Source: CAZDWZ01 sp964509425
GTDB taxonomy: Bacteria > Bdellovibrionota_C > UBA2361 > SZUA-149 > CAZDWZ01
Direction of reading: 5' to 3'
NCBI GenBank assembly: GCA_964509425.1
Contig: CAZDWZ010000013.1
Coordinates: forward strand, 76,062-140,061
Length of the DNA: 64,000 nt
Part shown: positions 8,619 through 16,503 of the stretch, piece by piece
Numbering within the stretch: position 1 is the stretch's first letter
Layout of the letters: every line of letters begins with the position of its first letter
Program-made: the position numbers and the translations under genes
The notes under the pieces: generated by a model
What the model was told of the DNA's origin: nothing
Databases searched by the model: none
What the model saw: the letters and a program-made list of their open reading frames with translations, nothing else

Positions 8619-9412
8619 AGCGCAAAATTCGCTTGATGACCGTTTTCGCAGGGATACTCGCCGGAGCCGCAATCGGATGCGGTGGAGGAAGTCCTTTAGG
8701 AGGCGGTGCTACTAACAATGATCAAGGGACCTCGTTCCTGGCGTTCGGGTACTTCCCGGATACGGAGTCGACCGCAGGTGTAACCGGCGTGAACACCTTC
8801 CTTTCGAACGATAGCAACACCGGCACCGACGACGACGGAGGCAACGCGCTCCAAGGAGCTGGTGGTCGGGAAATCATCATTACGATGGGGATTCAGAATC
8901 GTCTTCGCAGCCAGTTCATCCGTGTTGCTCGAATCGATTGCGATTACACGGTTCCGGGGGCAGACCCATCCTTCTCTGTGCCGTCCGACTCCTTCAACGG
9001 AGGCGGTGTTATCGCAGCAGCGGGCCCATCGACTACTCCAGGCGGCCCACAAGCGGGAAGCGGTTCGATATTGAAGTCATCTTTCACAGTTTTGAGCACG
9101 GACATCTATTCCTACCTCAACGTGAATAGAAACTATCTCCCGGAGCTTCCATTTCGAATGCTTGCAACCTGCCGAGCAGTGGGTATCACTCAAGCGGGTG
9201 ACGTTCTCGTAACGAACGACCTGCCTTTCCAGATTATCTTCTTGGATCAAGCAGAGTGCTGCACCGGTGAAGACGGAGAAAATCCGGGAGTTCTCGGAGG
9301 ATTCCAAACCGGACCAGGAGTAGGTGGAACCCCGTTGGGTGGAACTAGCGACGAAGACGAAGCAACCACCCCGACTCCAACCCCTTCAGAGACTCCGACT
9401 CCTACGGTTTAG
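8609..9412 (+). CDS. Secreted lipoprotein, unknown function
   Basis: 267 residues; the start overlaps the end of aroK by 10 bases and has AGGAGG at 8595-8600, so translation is probably coupled. A short basic N-region and hydrophobic core end at GAAIGC, a lipobox with Cys24. The mature part is Gly/Asp/Thr-rich with a few cysteines (DCDYTVPG, TCRAVG, ECCTGE), and the last ~15 residues are a PTPTPSETPTPT tail. I do not recognise a family. Its place between aroK and aroQ in the pilus locus hints at an extracellular or pilus-associated role, which is inference only. Confidence 0.8.
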   Translation: MSIKRKIRLMTVFAGILAGAAIGCGGGSPLGGGATNNDQGTSFLAFGYFPDTESTAGVTGVNTFLSNDSNTGTDDDGGNALQGAGGREIIITMGIQNRLRSQFIRVARIDCDYTVPGADPSFSVPSDSFNGGGVIAAAGPSTTPGGPQAGSGSILKSSFTVLSTDIYSYLNVNRNYLPELPFRMLATCRAVGITQAGDVLVTNDLPFQIIFLDQAECCTGEDGENPGVLGGFQTGPGVGGTPLGGTSDEDEATTPTPTPSETPTPTV

Positions 9413-9494
9413 TAGAGAGTTGGACCTTTAAACGGGTCAGGAACTAGGCGAATTTGAGACGATGCTTTTATTAAACTTTTGGGAAGCGAAATCT

Positions 9495-10412
9495 ATGAAA
9501 AGCTCCAGACGTTACACCAGGCTTGGCAAACTCATCGCGGTGGCGGCTGTCATCACGGCAGGAGCATTCGCCGGCTGTAACAATAGTCAAGGCGACACTG
9601 ACGGCGGGACCGCAACCGACAACCTCGGAACCGGAGATATTCCGGTATCCGACGGAGGTTTCGGAGCGAAGCTGGTTCTCGATATCGAAGACGATGATAT
9701 CAACGTCGGCGATACCACCGGTTACTTCGTTATTGTCACCGACCCACGCGGACAGCCTCTGCCATTCCGCCGAGTGTTCTGCGAATCCGAACTCGGAATT
9801 GCAATCCTCGAGCCGTCTAAAGGCGGAGTTGCTTTTGAGCACACCGACGCAGGCGGACGGATGAGCGGCCGGGTTGGCGGTCTCAATGCCGGAAGCTACA
9901 TCATGGAATGCCGGCTTGAAGAAGGCTTCAACCTCGTCGACCGTAAGACAATGAGAATTCGCGGTCCGGTGCCTGATGGATTTGCAGGATTCCCAGGTGC
10001 TGCGGGTGGAAACCTGGGCGGCGGACGAATCGAGCCTGATGAAATCGAACCAGCTCTTGAGCCAGTAGTGACCGGCAAGGGCGTAGCCGTTTCTCCTCTC
10101 TCGGTCTCCGGAGTCGAATACGCTGGGAACTGCGGTGGAGCAGCTGGCTACACGGTAACGGTTTCGAACCCAACCGGACTCGCTGGAACGATCACTGACG
10201 TCACCTACTCGGTAAACGGCAACGAAAGCGTAGTTGCAGTCGGAGTTCCGCTCACAGCCGGTGCTACCAGCTTCAGCGGCGCGTTTGATTCGGCGGGAGC
10301 TGAAGGAACCGCTAAGGTGACCTTCACCGCAACCGTCAAGCTCGATAGCGGTGAGACGGTGCTTGTGCAAGGTGCTGCTCCGGCAGACTTTGCGGCACTC
10401 GGCGGCTGCTAA
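9495..10412 (+). CDS. Secreted lipoprotein with Ig-like/adhesin-like regions
   Basis: 305 residues from the ATG at 9495. A frame start at 9462 exists, but KSSRRYTRLGK is the natural basic N-region. The lipobox is AGAFAGC. The first half (~40-140) contains LVLDIEDDDINVGDTTGYFVIV and TDAGGRMSGRVGGLNAGSY, the pattern of bacterial Ig-like (Big) domains; the second half (~200-305) looks like another beta-sandwich and ends with a Cys. Sister in style to the preceding lipoprotein, and probably in the same transcript, since a hairpin terminator follows at 10424-10453. Function unknown. Confidence 0.8.
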   Translation: MKSSRRYTRLGKLIAVAAVITAGAFAGCNNSQGDTDGGTATDNLGTGDIPVSDGGFGAKLVLDIEDDDINVGDTTGYFVIVTDPRGQPLPFRRVFCESELGIAILEPSKGGVAFEHTDAGGRMSGRVGGLNAGSYIMECRLEEGFNLVDRKTMRIRGPVPDGFAGFPGAAGGNLGGGRIEPDEIEPALEPVVTGKGVAVSPLSVSGVEYAGNCGGAAGYTVTVSNPTGLAGTITDVTYSVNGNESVVAVGVPLTAGATSFSGAFDSAGAEGTAKVTFTATVKLDSGETVLVQGAAPADFAALGGC

Positions 10413-10423
10413 GAGGCCAAACA

Positions 10424-10453
10424 TCCCGCAGACGCCTGCCCGGCGCTGCGGGA
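10424..10453 (+). terminator. Hairpin terminator after the pilQ-aroK-lipoprotein run
   Basis: TCCCGCAG at 10424-10431 pairs with CTGCGGGA at 10446-10453, 11 bases after the stop codon. No strong T run follows directly; a T-rich stretch lies at 10510-10525. The rest of the 330-base spacer up to 10743 holds nothing else I can name. Confidence 0.65.
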
Positions 10454-10742
10454 ATAAGAAATCGGCACTGTATTGAACTCCGGACTGAAAAGGACGGATT
10501 TTGATACGGTGCCTTTTCTTTTTCAGCATGATTCTGTGAGACTCAGTTTCGATGGATCTTGAGGGCACTCCCCGAGCAACGAGCGGCGATCAAATGACGC
10601 CTCGCGATCCGCCACTCTTAACAGGCCGGATCAGCTCAGCTTTCCCGGCTGGAATTTTGCATAATGCCCACTTTCCAAGGCATCCTAAGAGAGAGCGAAG
10701 TTTCAGGCGAAAAAGGTCTATTCTGTTCAGGAGTACACGGCG

Positions 10743-11183
10743 ATGACTGCGACCCTAGGTGAAGCGAAAGAGATGCTGCGGAACATGATTTCCCGTCCTG
10801 AAGCGAGAGCTCAGGCCAGGGATATCGCGGTCCGCGCGATCCAGAAAAACCCGGGTGATGCGGAGCTCAGGCTGATGTTGGCCAAGCTGTATTATCTGGA
10901 TGGACTCTTCGAGTTCTCTGCGCGAGAGCTCATCGAAGTGCAATTCATTCAGCCCACCCCGTCAGTGGAAAAGCTCCTCGATCAATTCGGCGAGTATTCC
11001 GCCCCGTATCTCTCGCGACTGAAATCGTTGCCGCGAGCGGCAAACAGCGGCGCTTCGGCGGCAAGGCTCACTGCCGTGCCGATCGGGAACCCCGGACAGC
11101 CGGCGGAGGCCCAGGCTCAAACTTCGGATGAAGTCGTTGCCGGACTGGATGTCGATCTCGATCTCTTCGAGGAAACGGAATGA
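10743..11183 (+). CDS. Small TPR-like protein upstream of aroQ
   Basis: 146 residues. The N-terminal half (ARDIAVRAIQKNPGDAELRL, then AKLYYLDGLFEFSARELIE) is a helical pair with TPR spacing, followed by an Ala/Pro/Gln-rich linker and an acidic tail DVDLDLFEETE. No signal peptide, so cytoplasmic. The stop overlaps the aroQ start as ATGA, so the two are translationally coupled. Probably an adaptor; the partner is unknown. Confidence 0.75.
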   Translation: MTATLGEAKEMLRNMISRPEARAQARDIAVRAIQKNPGDAELRLMLAKLYYLDGLFEFSARELIEVQFIQPTPSVEKLLDQFGEYSAPYLSRLKSLPRAANSGASAARLTAVPIGNPGQPAEAQAQTSDEVVAGLDVDLDLFEETE

Positions 11184-11665
11184 TGGTGGAGGGGGCGCAG
11201 ATCGCGGTTGAATTGGGGAAAAAGGTGCTCGTCGTAAACGGCCCGAATCTCAATCTGCTCGGCATTCGAAAGAAAGAAATCTACGGCGGAACAACCTTGC
11301 CTCAGATTCTCGCCGATCTCGAGCTCCAGGCGCTTAGCCTGAAGATTGAGCTCTCCCATGTGCAGCTAAACGGCGAAGGAGAGATCATTACCACCATTCA
11401 CAACGCACGAGATACCGTAGACGGCATCATTATTAATGCCGGCGGCTACTCTCACACGAGTATCGCCATCCGCGACGCCCTCGAATGTTTCCCGGGCCCA
11501 ATCATCGAAGTCCACCTGTCGAACATCGCCGCGCGGGAAGAGTTTCGGAGACATTCATACGTGAGCGAGGTCGCTCGCGGTGTGATCTTTGGTCTTGGTC
11601 CTCGTGGGTATCGTCTCGCCCTTCAAGGAATTTCCGAAATTTTCTCGGCAGAATCCGAAATCTAA
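11180..11665 (+). CDS. aroQ: 3-Dehydroquinate dehydratase, type II
   Basis: 161 residues. Converts 3-dehydroquinate to 3-dehydroshikimate, the step two before AroK. The type II signature is complete: VVNGPNLNLLGIRKKEIYG with the catalytic Tyr, HNARDTVDGIIINAGGYSHTS, the Asn/His-bearing EVHLSNIAAREEFRRHSYV, and GVIFGLGPRGY. Two methionines at 11180 and 11183 are possible starts; the first overlaps the upstream stop. The N-terminus carries about 13 extra residues before the usual KVLVVNGPN. A palindromic repeat follows 18 bases after the stop. Confidence 0.95.
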   Translation: MMVEGAQIAVELGKKVLVVNGPNLNLLGIRKKEIYGGTTLPQILADLELQALSLKIELSHVQLNGEGEIITTIHNARDTVDGIIINAGGYSHTSIAIRDALECFPGPIIEVHLSNIAAREEFRRHSYVSEVARGVIFGLGPRGYRLALQGISEIFSAESEI

Positions 11666-11683
11666 GAGAATCGCATTCGGTAA

Positions 11684-11757
11684 CACTCTGTGTCTCTGTG
11701 CCTCTGTGGTTTGTTTTTATTCTTTTTGAACCACAGAGGCACAGAGACACAGAGGTG
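11684..11757. repeat. CACAGAG palindrome, copy 1 (bidirectional terminator)
   Basis: A ~28-base arm of alternating CTCTGTG words (11684-11711) and its near-perfect complement (11729-11757) enclose a T-rich loop. It lies between the convergent ends of aroQ and kdsD and would terminate both. Related copies at 13092-13159 and 63357-63421. Confidence 0.92.
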
Positions 11758-11767
11758 TAAGAAGCGG

Positions 11768-12352
11768 CTACTGCTCTTCCCGCGACTTCTTTCCTAAGTA
11801 TCCGCCGTGGTGACGGAGCGCGAAGTCCTCTTTCGTAAATCCTTTCTCTTCCATCGTAAGCAGCGCGAGCGCGTCGGTTAAAACGACCATCGCAGTCGTG
11901 CTCGCCGTCGGGGTGAGGCCGAGCGGGCAAGCCTCGACAATTTTCCCAATTGGCAGCACGACATCGCTTTCCAACGCGAGGGGATTATCGCTCGAAGACG
12001 TAATCGAGATGACGGTGTCGACACCAAGGTGCCGGCAGAAATGAACCGTTTCCAATACCTCGCGATTCTTCCCGCTGTTTGAAATCGCGATGAGCGCATC
12101 GCCCTTTTGCACGACTCCGACATCTCCATGTGCGGCATCCGCAGGATGAAGGAAAATCGCTGGAGTTCCCGTGGTGCAGAAGGTAGACGCCGCTTTCTTC
12201 GCGATATACCCGGCCTTTCCGAGGCCCGTCGTGAAAACTCGTCCCTTGCAATCGAGCAGCGCACGCACCGCTTTTTCCATCTCTGCAAAACATGAGAGGC
12301 CGAGAATAGCGTCTGCTTGCGCTTTCAGGATTTTTTCGAATTGAGTTCTCAT
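11768..12352 (-). CDS. kdsD: SIS-domain arabinose-5-phosphate isomerase (short, without CBS domains)
   Basis: 194 residues. KpsF/GutQ-family enzymes convert D-ribulose 5-phosphate to D-arabinose 5-phosphate for Kdo of LPS. Seen: TTGLGKAGYIAKKAASTF, the sugar-phosphate-binding ISNSGKNREVLE, then the family-specific GLTPTASTTAMVVLTDALA and FALRHHGGYLGKK. The typical protein has two CBS domains (~320 residues); here it ends directly after the SIS domain, as in some minimal homologues. Catalysis needs only the SIS part, while CBS is regulatory. Reverse strand, probably co-transcribed with the DUF4124 gene upstream (21-base gap). Confidence 0.85.
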   Translation of the reverse strand: MRTQFEKILKAQADAILGLSCFAEMEKAVRALLDCKGRVFTTGLGKAGYIAKKAASTFCTTGTPAIFLHPADAAHGDVGVVQKGDALIAISNSGKNREVLETVHFCRHLGVDTVISITSSSDNPLALESDVVLPIGKIVEACPLGLTPTASTTAMVVLTDALALLTMEEKGFTKEDFALRHHGGYLGKKSREEQ

Positions 12353-12373
12353 ACAGCTTGTATATCTCAGCGG

Positions 12374-13063
12374 TTAGTTTCTACCCAATACAGTGCCACA
12401 GTTCTCGCACCAAATGCGATACCGGGCCCGTTCAATCTGCCACAGGGGAACGCCCGAGAAGTTCACTGCCGGAAGGATGTAGTCAGCTTGGCCAAAGGCA
12501 TCGATCTCCTGAGGCCCTTCGATTGGAATCGGTGGGCGGCTGGGGATCCGGAGCTCGGCGCGAATGCCCGAGGCTTTTATCCCGCTCATATTCCGCACTG
12601 AGAGAAAGAGCTCGGAGATCGATTGGTCTGCAATCTTATTCCGCATCTCCGAAGAGTGCTTGATGATCTCGTCCTTTTCCCCGAACTTTACAAGAAGTTC
12701 CGACTTGAGCTTCGCTTCCATACACTCGAAACGAAACGGCAGCTTTGCTTCGCGGTACCCGTCGAGGCAGATGACGCTCCCGTCGGTGTCGGCGTTCCGT
12801 GAGCAATCGACACCGCCGTGTTTGTCGCAGCTCGGAGGAGTTTCGGCCTTCAATTCGCGAATTTTCGAGTCGATGTTTTCTCGTGCAAGCTTCGGCAGCT
12901 CGGACTTTTTCGCTCCGGGGTCGTCCGGGGTCGTGGAGTAGTAGGTATTCCCCGCTTCGTCGGTCCATTTGTAAATCGGATCGGCTGATGCAGAGGCGTG
13001 CAAAAGAATAACGGATATTGAAAGTAAAAAAGCAACAGCTCGTTTCAGTGATCCTCGCTTCAT
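12374..13063 (-). CDS. Secreted DUF4124-type protein
   Basis: 229 residues. Signal peptide with cleavage near HASASA-DP (residue ~28). The first mature residues, DPIYKWTDEAGNTYYSTTPDD, are the DUF4124 signature of small secreted proteins. The middle has four cysteines (CDKHGGVDC, VICLDGY, FECMEAK), and the end has a CENCG pair. Function unknown; DUF4124 proteins are thought to act in the envelope. It precedes kdsD on the same strand. Confidence 0.8.
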   Translation of the reverse strand: MKRGSLKRAVAFLLSISVILLHASASADPIYKWTDEAGNTYYSTTPDDPGAKKSELPKLARENIDSKIRELKAETPPSCDKHGGVDCSRNADTDGSVICLDGYREAKLPFRFECMEAKLKSELLVKFGEKDEIIKHSSEMRNKIADQSISELFLSVRNMSGIKASGIRAELRIPSRPPIPIEGPQEIDAFGQADYILPAVNFSGVPLWQIERARYRIWCENCGTVLGRN

Positions 13064-13091
13064 CGCACCTCAGTACCGCTCCTGATTTCCA

Positions 13092-13159
13092 CTCTGTGCC
13101 TTTTTGTCTCTGTGGTTCAATAGAATAAAAACAAACCACAGAGGCACAGAGGCACAGAG
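13092..13159. repeat. CACAGAG palindrome, copy 2
   Basis: Same family as 11684-11757, with a less perfect left arm (CTCTGTGCC, five T, GTCTCTGTGG) and a clean right arm (CCACAGAGGCACAGAGG). It lies between the 3' end of pilD and the 5' end of the DUF4124 gene, so on the reverse strand it would terminate pilD. Confidence 0.9.
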
Positions 13160-13173
13160 ATAGTAAGGAAAAT

Positions 13174-13956
13174 CTAGAAGCCGAACCAGCGGATGTCGCT
13201 AAAAATATAGATTATCGCACCGAGCGATAGCCACGGTCCGAACGGAATTTCGATGTGACGCCCGCCGCCGCGGACGACCATCATACCGATGCCGACAACT
13301 GAACCGATGAGCGAGCCCATGAAGATCGTCGTCGGCACGGATTCCCAACCAAGGATCGCCCCGGTCATCGCCATGAGCTTGATATCTCCGCCGCCGAGAC
13401 CCACTCGTTTCGTAAACAAGTAGTACACGGCACCGATCACATGGAAAAATCCGCCGCCCACGATGAAACCGAGCAATGAGTCGAGTGCGTCTCGCGTGAT
13501 CGGCGGAGATTGAAACGCGTGGGTATACTGACTGGCGATCCCGAGCAGCAGTCCAAGAGTCATTCCTGGAAAACTGATGAGATTCGGGATGATCTTGTGT
13601 TCGAGGTCGATGAAGGTGATCGCGATTAGCGCAGCGACAAGTGCGTAAATAACAAAGGCAGTCGGAGTTACGTCAAAGCGGATGACGGTCTCAATGGCGG
13701 CAAGGGCCGAGAGCGCTTCGACGACGGGATACTGCGGCGAGATTTTTGTCTTACAGCCGCGGCATTTGCCCCGGAGCAGAATCCAGCTCAAGACTGGGAG
13801 GTTGTCATACCATTGGATCATCATTTGACACCCGGGGCAGAAGGAGCGCCTCGGGAAGCTGACGGAAAGTTTCCGCGGGAGTCGATAAATGACGACGTTT
13901 AGAAAGCTGCCGATGCAGAGTCCAAACACGAGAGCATAAAGTAGTTTAATGATCAT
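13174..13956 (-). CDS. pilD: Prepilin peptidase/N-methyltransferase PilD
   Basis: 260 residues, polytopic. Cleaves and methylates type IV prepilins at the inner membrane. N-terminal domain: GSFLNVVIYRLPR and two zinc CxxC pairs, FCPGCQMM and GKCRGCKT. The two aspartyl protease residues are seen in FIDLEHKIIPN and LGGGDIKLMA (the GGGD motif). About seven membrane helices follow. Length is normal. No prepilin genes lie in this window, so its substrates are elsewhere; it may also serve the Tad-type system suggested by cpaB. Confidence 0.96.
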   Translation of the reverse strand: MIIKLLYALVFGLCIGSFLNVVIYRLPRKLSVSFPRRSFCPGCQMMIQWYDNLPVLSWILLRGKCRGCKTKISPQYPVVEALSALAAIETVIRFDVTPTAFVIYALVAALIAITFIDLEHKIIPNLISFPGMTLGLLLGIASQYTHAFQSPPITRDALDSLLGFIVGGGFFHVIGAVYYLFTKRVGLGGGDIKLMAMTGAILGWESVPTTIFMGSLIGSVVGIGMMVVRGGGRHIEIPFGPWLSLGAIIYIFSDIRWFGF

Positions 13957-14148
13957 CTTCGTCTCTCGGCGGCGATAATTGAGGAGTCCAAACCTTTCTC
14001 TTGATGCATCGTAACTGAAGTTAGTTCAGTGATTTAGTTTCTGACTTATTTCCCGTAGTTTGACACTTGTCGAAGCCGGGAGTGAAACTGACAATCACAG
14101 CCATTTTTTGTAGAACGTTATCGCTCCTCTCACTAGCCCGAATATTTC

Positions 14149-14271
14149 ATGAACTTCCTGCTCCGAGAAACGATGTTCACGGTCTTTTTTAAGAAACTGC
14201 AGGACATCGCCTGGCGATGCGCTTCATCGAAAAATATTCGGCCCAAATTTTGGTCGCTGCTGCCCTTATGA
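14149..14271 (+). CDS. Possible small ORF (40 aa) coupled to the next gene
   Basis: 40 residues, beginning MNFLLRETMFTVFFKKLQD; its stop overlaps the ATG at 14268 as ATGA, the usual sign of translational coupling. There is no clear ribosome site before 14149. It could equally be an untranslated leader of the following gene. Confidence 0.3.
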   Translation: MNFLLRETMFTVFFKKLQDIAWRCASSKNIRPKFWSLLPL

Positions 14272-14753
14272 AGATTCCGACTTCGACGTCCAAGGTTCGA
14301 AAGATTGCTCCGGCAAGAATTCGTAAAATTACCGGTGGGAAAGATCCGACGCGGCTCGTCGAGGAGTTCATGATCCGGCGGGGATTTAATCCCGAAGAAT
14401 GTTTGCAGCAGCGAACCGGCGAGCTCGCACAATGGCTCGTTCCCCTCAGCGATGACGAGGACCTCGAAATCACCCTTGAGGGCCTGAACCATCCGCCCGA
14501 GACCACGCTCTACATGGGCGTGAACATCTTCGCGGTTCCGCTCTCCGACTGCTACAAGATTCTCGTCGCGGCGCTCAATGTCTCGGACACCCTGATCGGG
14601 GCGAAGCTCAGTCTCGTCAATTACGATTTGGTGTTGAGCGTGACCGTCTACACCGCGAACATGGCGGTTGACGAGATCGATTATTTTTACGAGCTCATCG
14701 TCCGTCAGAAAAATGGCGTTCAAGAAGCCATCTCGGAACAACTCGGCGGATAG
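14268..14753 (+). CDS. YbjN-like / secretion-chaperone-fold protein
   Basis: 161 residues from the ATG at 14268; the frame is open 17 codons further up to 14217, without a ribosome site. After a basic N-terminus (VRKIAPARIRK) there is an alpha/beta region with GFNPEECLQQ, DLEITLEGLNHP, YMGVNIFAVPLSD, then LVNYDLVLSVTVYTANMAVDEIDYFYELIV. The strand-helix pattern resembles YbjN/type III chaperone-like folds, in which a beta-sheet packs on terminal helices. This is a fold-level impression; no catalytic motif is visible. Confidence 0.65.
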   Translation: MKIPTSTSKVRKIAPARIRKITGGKDPTRLVEEFMIRRGFNPEECLQQRTGELAQWLVPLSDDEDLEITLEGLNHPPETTLYMGVNIFAVPLSDCYKILVAALNVSDTLIGAKLSLVNYDLVLSVTVYTANMAVDEIDYFYELIVRQKNGVQEAISEQLGG

Positions 14754-14824
14754 TCATCGACGCCTCGTGTTTTCCGCAGCTGAAGGCACTTGAGAATTTG
14801 CCGTAAAAGCGCGAAGTTCACGTC

Positions 14825-15535
14825 ATGTCATCCGACTGTCGTCCATACGTGTTCCTCAAAGTTGCAACTTCGTTCGACGGCTGCCTCGACGATCTCTCCA
14901 ATGTTCGTCTCGTTTTTTCTCCCCCCGAGGACATGGCGGCCGTTGATCGACTTCGCGCCGAGTTTGATGCGATTTTTGTAGGCGCGGAAACGGTCCGAAA
15001 AGATAACCCGCGTCTTGTGCTTCGCAATGAGTCGCTCCGAAAGAACAGGATCGAAAGAGGGCTCTCTCCTGATCCGATGAAGGTTTGCCTCACCGCTTCG
15101 GGAAACCTTGATTCGAACTCGGCATTTTTCAAAGCGGGAGATTCTGAACGCGTGATTTACGCCCCGTCGGATATTGCCGCAGGACTTCAGACCGAGCTTG
15201 CTGGACGCGCGGTTGTCGTGCCCCTCGCAGCTTCGCAAGAGAGTGGAAACGGATATTTGCCGATTGGGGCGCTCCTCTCGGATCTGAAGCAGCGCGGAGT
15301 CTCTCGCCTTTTCGTGGAAGGAGGGAGCACCATTATCCGCCAGCTTCTCGAGGCTGATGTCGTCGACGGATTTCGTCTCGCGATTTCTTCGAAGTGCGTT
15401 GCTGAAACGGAGGCGCCTCGCCTCTTAAGCTCTCAGCTCTCCTCGCCTGGACGGCGTGATTTTCGGCTCGACGGTTGCGAGCATTTCCCGGAAATGATCG
15501 TCCTTACGGGATCGTTTCTCCCTCTGGTGGGGTGA
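14825..15535 (+). CDS. RibD C-terminal-type reductase (stand-alone)
   Basis: 236 residues of the dihydrofolate-reductase-like RibD_C family, which reduces 5-amino-6-ribosylamino-uracil phosphate in riboflavin synthesis. Seen: PYVFLKVATSFDGCL at the N-terminus, DAIFVGAETVRKDNPRL (NADPH-binding), and VSRLFVEGGSTIIRQLLEADVVDGF, the family's EGG motif. There is no N-terminal deaminase domain and no zinc-binding HAE motif. A separate deaminase would be needed, or the enzyme works on a related pyrimidine or pterin. A GGGTGATCACCC palindrome covers the stop codon (15530-15541). Confidence 0.85.
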   Translation: MSSDCRPYVFLKVATSFDGCLDDLSNVRLVFSPPEDMAAVDRLRAEFDAIFVGAETVRKDNPRLVLRNESLRKNRIERGLSPDPMKVCLTASGNLDSNSAFFKAGDSERVIYAPSDIAAGLQTELAGRAVVVPLAASQESGNGYLPIGALLSDLKQRGVSRLFVEGGSTIIRQLLEADVVDGFRLAISSKCVAETEAPRLLSSQLSSPGRRDFRLDGCEHFPEMIVLTGSFLPLVG

Positions 15536-15651
15536 TCACCCGTCATACCCGAATTCATCCGAAAGCTGGGCAGAGCCTAGCGATATTCGGATTGGCTCGC
15601 TGAAGCCTTTCGCTTTTAGATAAAACTATCTCGAACACGATCCGAGAGAAA

Positions 15652-16503
15652 TTAGTTTTCCGTTTCTTCGGTGCGAAGCGCCTGCGTTCCATTTGACGGC
15701 GGGGGGGTGACGATCTGGCCTCCCGAATTTGCCTCATGGGCTCTGTCAAACTCCTGCTTTCTCAGCGTATGGATTTCGTAGATGACCGGCTCGACATTTT
15801 CCACCACGGGAGCGACTACGCGGTAAACACAATGCGCGTCGTTGTTAAAAATATTCAGCGGAAGCGATGCAACACCTGGCTCTCCATTTGCCGTGCTTTC
15901 AGTGATTGCCGATGCTTCATCGTGCCAAGGAGCGCCGTAAATGCAGCGGCGGCGTTGAAGTAAAACTGGAACATTCGCAAGCGGGGCACCGGAGGCCCCA
16001 ACTTCGACTCGGAGTGAGCAACGTGTTCCGTCTAAAAGTGGTGAGACCTGGCGGATCGTACGGCGGTCCTCAAACGACGGATCGCAGGCGCCTACGATGC
16101 GCGCAGACACCGCGAGCTGGGATGCGGAGACACTTGCATCCTTTGCATCGAGCACGATTGTGAGCTGAATGCCGGCGGTTCCCTGTTGAATGTTCGGGAC
16201 GATGATTGAGCCACTGAGCTCTCCGCTTTTTACGCTCAGCTCGGCAACCGCGTCCTCAAAATCAGATGAGAGGAAGAATCGCCCGTCCTTCTCTGAGAGT
16301 GTCGACTCCCCGGTATTTAATAGAGTGACCGTGGCACCCTCAATGGGAATGGCAGCCGCCGTAATCGTTCTGCCTTCAAAGGAACGCCTGTCCGTGGAAA
16401 CGCCTGTGCCGACAGAACCTCCTCCACAGCCCGCGGCAAAAAACCCGGGGAGCACCAGGAGTGCAAAGAGCGTCGAGCCGATGATGTTGCGGCGGCCCAT
16501 CAT
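15652..16503 (-). CDS. Lipoprotein with carboxypeptidase-regulatory-like domain
   Basis: 283 residues. Signal with lipobox GFFAAGC (Cys ~26), then GGGSVGTG. The region EGRTITAAAIPIEGATVTLLNTGESTLSEKDGRFFL (split here: GATVTLLNTGESTLSEKDG is the core) fits the CarboxypepD_reg-like beta-sandwich. A second domain (~130-250) has Cys pairs and LANVPVLLQRRRC. The start overlaps the stop of the upstream DUF6502 gene as ATGA, so both are one operon. Function unknown. Confidence 0.75.
   Translation of the reverse strand: MMGRRNIIGSTLFALLVLPGFFAAGCGGGSVGTGVSTDRRSFEGRTITAAAIPIEGATVTLLNTGESTLSEKDGRFFLSSDFEDAVAELSVKSGELSGSIIVPNIQQGTAGIQLTIVLDAKDASVSASQLAVSARIVGACDPSFEDRRTIRQVSPLLDGTRCSLRVEVGASGAPLANVPVLLQRRRCIYGAPWHDEASAITESTANGEPGVASLPLNIFNNDAHCVYRVVAPVVENVEPVIYEIHTLRKQEFDRAHEANSGGQIVTPPPSNGTQALRTEETEN

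Noticed and set aside
14133..14741. 202-aa reverse ORF opposite the YbjN-like gene
   Set aside because: Composition is that of a complementary shadow (Arg/His/Ser-rich, no start signal), while the forward frame has protein-like strand/helix order and an ATGA start.
15530..15541. GGGTGATCACCC palindrome as a regulator site
   Set aside because: It overlaps the stop codon of the RibD-like gene, occurs once, and no promoter lies beside it.
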